A stretch of DNA of 64,000 bases from Amoebidium appalachense (lineage: Eukaryota; Ichthyosporea). A program made the position numbers and the translations under genes. This document shows positions 51,509-64,000 of this stretch, piece after piece. Location: contig CAVNZM010000001.1 of assembly GCA_963693365.1 (NCBI GenBank), forward strand, positions 8,308,001 through 8,372,000. Reading direction: 5' to 3'. The notes below the pieces were generated by a model. It saw only the letters and a program-made list of their open reading frames with translations. It did not search any database and was not told the DNA's origin. Position 1 is the stretch's first letter. Every line of letters starts with the position of its first letter.

Positions 51509-54500
51509 GTTTGAATGCGTCAAAAAGTACGAAGTACACAAGAACAAACGGATAACACGATGCAGAATGCAAGCCATACATAAAGAGTATGCATAATAAG
51601 CAGAGCCCATCCTCAGGGGGGGCCCACGTCATCCACAGTACCCGAGTTTCGACCTATTCCCCTCGTTAACGAAACCCAACTCAGATACTGTTTCACTTGA
51701 ACATGAGTAGGTCACCCGTCTTGATCAGAGACGAGCAGGGTTGCTTATGCAGGCAAGGGCAGTGGGAAAGGCCGGGGGTTAAAGTTGCAGCAGTAAGCAG
51801 AAGCAAGAAAAATATAGATAGGAACTCAGGAGACGGGGCTTCTAGGAAGCTCGGGGGGGGGGGGGGGGGGGGTTTGAATGCGGAACACAGTACGAAGTAC
51901 GCATACACGATGAGAAGCATGGTGCAGGACACATGCAAAGGCAAACATTCAACTATGCAGCATCAGCCATGCGCACAGTATGCGTCATAAGCAGAGCCCA
52001 TCCTCAGGGAGGGCCCAAGTCATCAATTGCGTCTGAGTTTCGACCCCTTAGCCCGCGTATATACGACGCTCCAACTCAGACAGCAGCATCAACTGAACTT
52101 GGGTGGGTCAACCCGTCTTGATCAAAGACGAGCAGGGTTGCTTATGCAAGCAAGGTGAGCAAAACGGTGAAGATGTGTGTGCAAACTAATGCAGTGCAGC
52201 GACAAACGAGGGGTCCAAAAAGAGAAAAAAAGGCAGGCAAACGTACCTTGCAGGATCCGTGCTTCCATCCCTCTGCAATTCCTCGACCCACTTCCTGTTG
52301 AACGCACCCACAAACGTAGCCATTTCATGTGCTAGGCCCGGCTGTGCATCCACCATCGCACCAACCAAGCACCCAGCCAGCCCCGGGCAGTTTTCCAGAA
52401 GGATTTTTGCCCCGGTTGCAGGTAGCAATAGGGTTAAACAGTCATATTTGGCGCGTAGGCCCCAGTCTAAGCCCAGCACCCGACCAAGAGGCAACGCCGA
52501 TGCCATGTCCTGGCCAATCGCCTGTGTTGCGACCAAAAGACCCTGCAAGATGGAGCGACCCTGGGATGGCGCCAATGTCTCTGGGCCAAGCCATGTGCGA
52601 CCAAGCACATCTACAAGCTGCAACCCCAACCCATCTGCCCCTCCAAGAACCGCCCCCCAGCGTGTCCTCTCGTCCTCTCTCCCGCCATCAACCGCTGATT
52701 GCACCGAACGATTCACCTGTCAAACCCCCACCCCAAACACACGTTACAATCACCATCACAAGCAAACCATGGTCAGCATGCATCCATGTTCTTTTCAACA
52801 CCACCCACCAGATCCATCGCAACCATGACATGCATGCACATGTTCAACGCCACTCACCAGATCCATCCACAGTGCCAATCCTTGCAGCCCGGCCACCCTC
52901 TGGCTGCCATCTGGTGCCGATGCAGCCTCCAGCAAGGGGCCACACAGCCTCATAAGCACACAGGGCCCAGCAGGGGGCCAAGCTGCCAGTTGCTCCAGAG
53001 ACATCTCCAAAAGCAGCCCGCGGGGCCATGCTGGCACGGCCCATTATCCGTGACCCTAGCGGGCCAACCACTATATCCCCATAGTGGGCTTGCTCCCCCT
53101 CAGCAAGGGCTAGGGCTGGGGGCATGCCCTCTGTTGGGGTGCCCGGGCAGAGAGAAAGGCCCTGGGCTGCAAGCAAGGCCACGTCTCCCCCGTGCTGGGG
53201 GCTGCATACGGTTCGGGCCAGGCCCGTTAGAAGCTCGGCCCGGCTGCTCGCTGGCACCTGCACCGCCATACGAAGCAGCGCCCCTAACCCCAGTAGCATA
53301 TCCTGTGGTTCCCCCTGTCAGCCAAACCCCCCCCCCCCCTCTCCCCTCCTGTGCACCTCCCACCCCTAACCCCCTTGGGGAAATATTTCATCAACCCCCC
53401 TCCCCCCTCCCCCCCCCCCCCCCCGCCCCCTCTCCGCGAGAGGGGCGTAATAATTGGCTCATGCAGCCACGTACCTTTGTATCCTGGGGAGTACCTTGTG
53501 CCGGGCCATCGCTGCCCAACCAGCGCCCCACACAGGCCACAGCCTCAGGCCCACACCTCTCCACCCATGCCTTCCCTACTTGGCCTGCATCCACCCCCGT
53601 CAGCACCCTACCCACCCACCCTCTTCCTCCACCGTTCGTCCCCCTGCCCCTTCTCGCCGCACACATACCTTCTTTCTGCTGAGCTACACAGGAGAGGGCG
53701 AGCACGGCACCCGCTGGGCGCACAAATGGGAAATCACCCTGGAAGGCATTGAAAGTGGCGCCGTGCAGCCACTCAAGCACGGGCAGGTCTGGCCGTGAAT
53801 TGGCCAAAGCAGCCAAAAGGAGTAAGATGTGGTGGTGGATGGGTGCCGTGGAGGTGACAAGACAAGCTAATGCAAAAACATGCACGGCAGAGGACCACTC
53901 GTTGGCAGCACCCTCCCATTCCTGTGGGGTAAAACTGGCATAGCGGGCTGCAAGGGTCTTGAGTGGTTGCAGCTGGCGCTTCAAAACAGGCTCTCGGGAT
54001 ACAGCCAGGATCACCTCCACAGTATAGGCGGGGAGAGCAGTTCCAGATGACTGCTTCTGCCCTGTAACCACACTGTTAGTATGGTTGTTTTTTTTTTGTG
54101 GGGGACGAGTTTTAACCCACACGGAAAGAACCGAGCGCACATGTTCACTGATGTGTTGCCGTGATTTCCGGAAACATGTTTTCACAGGCCTGCTGCAAAC
54201 ACGTACGCACCATTGCCTGTCTGTGACTGTAGCTGCGTGACTGTCAAACACACAAACCTTTTGCACGCGCTACCCCCCCCCCCCCCCTCCCTCCCTCCCT
54301 CCCCCTCCCCCCCCTCCCCCCCCCTCCACCCCCTCCTTTCTTACACATGCACACACCCCCTATCTTGCATGGACACACGCCACCTTTCTTGCATGCCCCC
54401 CCCCCCTCCTCTCCCCTCTTGCACGCACACATACCTTCCATCCACTGCATGTGCTTTGGGGCCAACGTCAGGGGCAACCCCACAGGTGGTCTCCTTTGGG

Positions 54501-54540
54501 GGTTTCCCGGCGGATAGAGCCGGAATCGGCCTGCCGCCAT
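42867..54540 (-). CDS. THADA: THADA / Trm732-like protein (DUF2428), 11 exons or more
   Basis: Proposed exons (minus): 54540-54435, 54061-53669, 53584-53475, 53302-52858, 52716-52247, 50950-50534, 50038-48694, 47882-47527, 46236-45839, 45068-44287, 43446-42867; about 1800 residues (human 1953). The all-helical HEAT-like repeat protein has the family landmarks in order: SLLQAAHIAPMHG, LVYPVISDPSPEG, the DUF2428 core (CCWQVVQ...VGAYEQAKVGFESLFASWA, TTRRSAGLPF), VHALAMLRALCRDARL, WAVRSAATMLLGPLLARIFG, GRRFFQDYP, SAHALVPL, HVHGCLLQVQ. Human THADA and yeast Trm732 support 2'-O-methylation of tRNA position 32 with FTSJ1/Trm7, and THADA also binds a calcium pump. The start is the first ATG after an in-frame stop. 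In two exons the frame changes without a good intron (about 53030-53110 and 44590-44640). Confidence 0.9.
46550..46580 (+). repeat. G-runs in THADA intron
   Basis: G-run of about 25 followed by G-rich sequence to 46610, on the coding strand a C-rich tract. Confidence 0.9.
46820..46902 (-). repeat. Dispersed repeat family A, truncated copy
   Basis: Starts at the usual G-rich border with TTGAATGTGGAACACGG and stops after GGCAAACATTCA at a second G-run (46903-46925). Same orientation as the other THADA-intron copies. Confidence 0.85.
47026..47415 (+). repeat. (GTG)n and (GT)n microsatellites
   Basis: About ten GGT/GTG units (47026-47056), then GT arrays at 47216-47288, 47309-47350 and 47383-47413, interrupted by short non-GT words. 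Antisense to THADA. Confidence 0.95.
51060..51200 (+). repeat. GT/GGT microsatellites in THADA intron
   Basis: (GGT)n 51051-51074, G-run, then (GT)n 51161-51185 and a T-run 51210-51222. Confidence 0.85.
51492..51758 (-). repeat. Dispersed repeat family A, long copy (subtype 2)
   Basis: Reads from a G-run into TTTGAATGCGTCAAAAAG to the far end GCTTATGCAGGCAAGG. Shares its far-end third with the next copy (GAGTTTCGACC, ACCCGTCTTGATCA.AGACG, GCAGGGTTGCTTATGC). Confidence 0.9.
51853..52155 (-). repeat. Dispersed repeat family A, longest copy (subtype 1)
   Basis: About 300 bases, the most complete copy: G-run (51853-51872), body as at 23847-24003, then GAGTTTCGACCCC (B-box-like on the other strand, GGGGTCGAAACTC), an imperfect palindrome GTCTTGATCAAAGAC (52115-52129) and the end GCTTATGCAAGCAAGG. 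Lies in the THADA intron between exons 5 and 6, in tandem with the previous copy. Confidence 0.9.
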
Positions 54541-55493
54541 GGAGCCGTTGCGTGCAGGCGCCAGCAGGTGGAGAGTGCGTGAAACTTGCTGGCGCTGGAC
54601 GGACGGCTGTGCATGCACTTAGCACACAATATGCTCTGCCACTGCACCTGGCGTAGGTAACAGTAAACTGATCGAATTCTGTGTTTTACCAACTTGTGAC
54701 TTTGAACGATGAACGATTCTTCGACTCTTCAAGCAGTCAAGTGACTACCAGCCGGCGGCCGCGCGCATGTGGGCGGATGATGCAGAAATAACCAATCAGC
54801 GATGGTCACCTATTCAAATAGATCTGGAATCATCTTATGCGCGGGCCCCACCAGGTCAAGGGGCTCAGAAAAACTCCGTCACTTGCGCATGCAAGGCAGG
54901 CTGGCAGGAGCTGGACAGAGATGAGGCTTAGCATTAGGTTTTGGGAAATAGAATGGAAAGAAAACAGCAACAAAACAGTTCATATTTTCCGTACCTGTGG
55001 GATTTGGCACCAAAATCCAGTAACTCCTGCGTTAGGAAGCACACACGGGCATCCCGAGAGGATCCGGAGTTCGAATAATGCGTTCGGAGTGTATTTGCAC
55101 GTTCAGAATCAGCAGCGCAGGCACCTAGCGCAGGCATTGCTCATGCATCTTTTATGTACATTCCACATCCGGGTTTCTACCTGATATATATACAGCTTTT
55201 ATTTTGTGTACGCCAGACAGCACGAGTGGAACCAAAAATAACATACAGATTACATCAGACCAAGAACTCATATCCCTGTTTGGTTCGAAACCTGACTCAA
55301 TTGAGACCAACAATATGATGCTGTTCTCAGTGACTAGTTTAAAGTGGATCCTCTTTATACAAGCACATACACAGCCACACAGAACCTATAGCTACTCTGT
55401 GCTTTCCGTCCAAATAAAAACACACACGCCTCCCATCCCAACAGATTTAATACATGTACCAATTGTCACACACATCCACCGCCATTCTCATGT
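54541..55493. promoter_or_regulatory. Region between PIG-L 3' end and THADA start
   Basis: Non-repetitive. AACCAATCAGCG near 54789 is a CCAAT motif upstream of THADA. A minus-strand AATAAA near 55200 is a candidate poly(A) signal of the PIG-L gene. A run of open frame at 54837-55184 has no support as a gene. Confidence 0.4.
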
Positions 55494-57704
55494 CTAATCT
55501 TTTTGTACATTTGCAGAAACTGTACCGTCAGCCAGCACTCTGAGTGTGTTCATGTACATGTATCGTGACCACCACACATACAGCCGTCTGAACCACACCA
55601 GCTGGCTGGCGTGCTGTTTCATGGCCCTCTGTGCCTGCAGCACCTGTGCGGGGGAGGAAAACACAACGTAGGGACTAGTAGCACAGGGTCAGTATCCATC
55701 CTGGGGCGCACGAGAGAAAGATGTTGGAAAATATTCTATAGCAGACGAAAGTGAATGGGAATGAATCGACCGTGGTGAGAAACTAGGCACTCTACAGTGG
55801 CCGACTAAACGCATGGTTTAACTTTCCCAACATATATACTGTCTGAGAAGTTAATGGTCCTTTAGCATGAACCCGAAAAAAATGGACGGGATTGCAGTCG
55901 AAAAAGGGATGATCCTGTGAACAGAATGAGCCACAGAGAACGTAAGAAGACCACCGAAGGTACAGTGATGGATTGACAAATGAAAGGGTAGAGTGGGTTC
56001 AGGGTGAGGGGTCAGGGGGGGGAGGGGGGGGCAAGAGGGGGAGGAGGTAGAGGGGGGGTTGCAGGAAGGCAAACTGTGCACCGTGCTCCTGAAAAGTCCC
56101 GGACTAAGATAAGAACCGTTATGGGGCAAGCCTAACAACAGAAGCGCGATTCGGTGGTGGTGGTAACCGTAACTTCTCCCGCAGGGAGGGGAGGGGGGAG
56201 GGGGGAGGGGAAAGGGGGGCGGGGGGCGGGGGGCAGGGGAGAAAGAGGGAGGGAGGGAGGGGGGGGGGAGGGGGGAGGAGGCGGAGGGGAGAAGGGGATA
56301 CCCATACGTTAGTGCGGACAGGGGGGCATCTAAGTAGGCGATATACTTGCGCAGTAGCCCGGTGGACTCAAGACACAAAGCAGCAACACCAGCAGGCAGC
56401 TGCTGCTTGTCCACTAGCAGCCTGAAAGGGGAGCGGAGGGGGTGGTTACCGTAGGTGAAAGAGTAAAGGAAGAAGGGTGGAGGGGGGAAGCACGAAGGGA
56501 AGGATGAGGAAGTGGTAGGGGGTCCCCAGCAGGTGGGGGAAGGGGGTGAGAAGGGGTGGGGGGAGGGGGGGGGGGGGGGGGGGCTGCTTACTTAAGGCCG
56601 TGGTACAAGGCACGATGGTTGGCATGCCCTGACACCCCACCCTCATCAAACGTTATAACCTGTAAACCTGCCGTCAGCAACCCCCCCACCCCCTCCCCCC
56701 CCCTCCCCCCCCCTCCCCCCCTCCTTTCCCTGTGGATTGACCCCACACCCACCCACCGCGCCTATGTTGCGTTCGTTTATTGCAGGGAGCAACACAGCAG
56801 CAACATCCTCGGCTGGCCACACGTTGGTGGGGTTGTCTGGAAACCGACTGCAGCCCGCCCAGTCAGTAATCTTCTCCCCCCTCCCCCCCTCCCCCTGCCC
56901 CTCTCCTTTCCTCTCCCCCCGTCCCGCCTCCCCCCAGCCACCCACCTGCCACCAACCACCCTGACCCTGTCTGGGGGTATGCCCAAAACATTGCAGCTGG
57001 CCGTCAGCTCCTTCTCCCGCACCTTGCCTTGCCCGTCGTATTCCCCTGCCAACCAATGTGCGTCACCTAATCTTGCAGCAAGATTTCCCCCCCCTCCCCC
57101 CCCCCCCCCTCCCTCCCTCCCTTCCCCCCCCGTTTCTTTACCCCCCCACCCCCCTCAAGCTTACAGCTCAACTCCCGCACCAATACCACTACTTTCCCTT
57201 CAAAAAAATCTCTTACCTTGCGAGAGGCACAGTACCGACACTTTGAAATCTTGCTGCAGGCCCAGCACAGTGGGTGCAAAGAACATGCACTCGTCATCTG
57301 GGTGGGAGGTCACCAGAAGAACCTCATCTGACCGTTTTTGAAGTGCTGGTCTCTGAGTTTCCAATCAGCATTTCTAAGACCCCCCCTCCCCCCTCCCCCT
57401 CCTCCCCCCCCCCCCCCCCCCCCCCCCTTCCCCTCCCCCTCCCTAACATGCACACACCGTCTCCCAAACTGCCCCCCACCACCCCCGCACTCACACCTGC
57501 ACCTGCACAGATCTGCACACACCTGCACACACAAGCGCGCACACACACAAACGCAGAACCACGCACGCACACACGCGTGCACAAAGGCGCACACACCTTT
57601 GCCTGGGCGAGATGCACGCTGAACACCAGCAGGCAGAAAAGGTTCACTGCCACCACCACACCCTTGAGTGCCCACTCTATGTCGTCCCACCCAAGCTCCT
57701 CCAT
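55494..57704 (-). CDS. PIGL: N-acetylglucosaminyl-phosphatidylinositol de-N-acetylase (PIG-L)
   Basis: Proposed exons (minus): 57704-57597, 57352-57217, 57066-56946, 56847-56757, 56659-56592, 56421-56308, a probable 25-base exon near 55713-55689, and 55643-55494; about 270 residues (human 252). Residues 14-33 ([20 protein letters not shown]) form the N-terminal membrane anchor. [17 protein letters not shown] (His53, Asp55-Asp56) is the metal-binding motif; [20 protein letters not shown] carries the second conserved His pair. [31 protein letters not shown] and [19 protein letters not shown] align with the family in order. The enzyme removes acetate from GlcNAc-PI in the second step of GPI-anchor synthesis at the ER. 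It faces the signal peptide peptidase gene head-to-head. Confidence 0.92.
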
Positions 57705-58119
57705 CCTGCCCTGTCAGCCTCCCCCGGGCGCTCTAATAAATAAAGTTATTGGCAGCAAAAAACCTCGATTCTGGGCTTAAGAATCTAAATAAAAACCATT
57801 TCGTCCGGGAATACCTTTTTCAGACTCCACTGCTGTACATAAGGCCTTGTCAAACGTTGAAGCACAGCCTGAAGCAGGTGAAGGGAGGGCTAAAGCAATA
57901 ACCTTATAAGGTAACTACCAAGATGACGACTGGCGCGAACTGATGTGATTGGCTAACGTTTGGCCCAGCAACCAACCATTTTGCAGTAAATTCTGTGACT
58001 CGTGTCATTTCAAATCGCACTCACAGCTCACACTCATTCTTTTTAGTTTTTTTTTTTGTGGTGTATTTGGGACACAGAAAGCAGGCTTTTTTTCGTTTTT
58101 CCTCATATAACCTTTGAAC
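57705..58119. promoter_or_regulatory. Shared 415-base upstream region of PIGL and SPP
   Basis: Only 415 bases separate the two start codons on opposite strands. GATTGGCTAAC near 57948 is a CCAAT box in reverse; CTCACAGCTCACACTC and a T-run follow near 58020-58050 on the SPP side. Both genes work at the ER membrane, so a shared promoter is plausible but inferred. Confidence 0.5.
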
Positions 58120-63582
<5,463 letters not shown>

Positions 63583-63633
<51 letters not shown>

Positions 63634-64000
63634 TGTACGTGTACGTGTGGGTGGGGGTGGGCGGGTGGGCGGGTGGGTGGGTGTGGGTGTGTGTGTGGGG
63701 GGGGGGGAGGAGGGGGGGGGGGGGGGGGGGGGGGGGTGATGGGTGTGTTTTTCGGGGGGGGGGGGGGGGGGGAGGGGGAGGGTGTTGTCTGTGTGTTTGC
63801 GTGTGTGATGGTGTACGTCCTTGTGTGCACAGAGGGGCAGGACGGACGTATGGGTTTGGGTGTAAGAGTTTTACAATGTGTGTGGTGAATGTGTATGTGT
63901 GTGTGTATGTGTCGTCTTTCCTACACACACTGTGGGCGCTTAGCTGTCTGTATATGCTTCCCTATTTATGTTACTGCATTGGGGGCTACCTAAGCCTTAC
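63583..64000 (+). repeat. Start of SPP intron 7 with (GT)n and G-runs
   Basis: The intron starts with GTGTGTG directly as a (GT)n of about 50 bases (63583-63630), then GGGT-type units and G-runs (63698-63735, 63755-63771). No further exon is visible before the window ends. Confidence 0.9.

Noticed and set aside
54837-55497. Open frames on the plus strand between PIGL and THADA
   Set aside because: Frames of 97-115 codons with no recognisable motif, covering the likely 3' UTR of PIGL on the other strand.

Overview
This is nuclear DNA from a eukaryote. Seven genes in the window are clear homologues of conserved eukaryotic proteins. Six of them are split by GT-AG introns whose phases join correctly; the ABHD gene is intronless. 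The proteins resemble animal members of their families (for example the VFGT..VMVTVAKSFEAPIK block of signal peptide peptidase), so an opisthokont, perhaps a holozoan, is my best guess, but I cannot name the organism. The non-coding DNA is unusual: runs of 20-50 C or G occur every few hundred bases, mixed with long (CA/GT)n, (CT)n and compound C(n)A(n) tracts.

Layout. 1-2830 (minus): 5' half of a Qa-SNARE syntaxin gene that runs off the left edge. 4244-5515 (plus): intronless ABHD1/3-type alpha/beta hydrolase, head-to-head with the syntaxin. 5516-18212: about 12.7 kb without a recognisable gene, holding a 33-bp minisatellite, dispersed repeat families and two nested inverted repeats. 18213-27435 (minus): 13-exon prenylcysteine oxidase. 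28389-29124 (plus): coiled-coil repeat ORF of unknown function with a frame break in poly-A. 30627-33986 (plus): five-exon translation elongation factor 1-beta. 35206-36531 (plus): two-exon gene I do not recognise. 37245-41517 (minus): eight-exon exonuclease V (EXO5). 42867-54540 (minus): THADA homologue of about 1800 residues. 55494-57704 (minus): PIG-L de-N-acetylase. 58120-63582 (plus): signal peptide peptidase (HM13/SPP), head-to-head with PIG-L and cut by the right edge before its PAL-motif exon.

The genes are housekeeping and not obviously one pathway: endosomal fusion, lipid hydrolysis, prenylcysteine breakdown, translation elongation, DNA repair, tRNA-modification-related THADA, GPI-anchor synthesis and intramembrane proteolysis. 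Exon models were read by eye from splice signals, phase and remembered family conservation; no alignment or search was run.

The most interesting material is in the non-coding DNA: (i) a dispersed repeat family whose copies each abut a C-run at the same point, like a poly(C)-tailed retroposon; (ii) three different genes in which the 3' end of an exon plus its 5' splice site is duplicated inside the following intron; (iii) GT-rich sense-strand blocks that start right at many 5' splice sites; and (iv) nested long inverted repeats at 11.6-16.2 kb.
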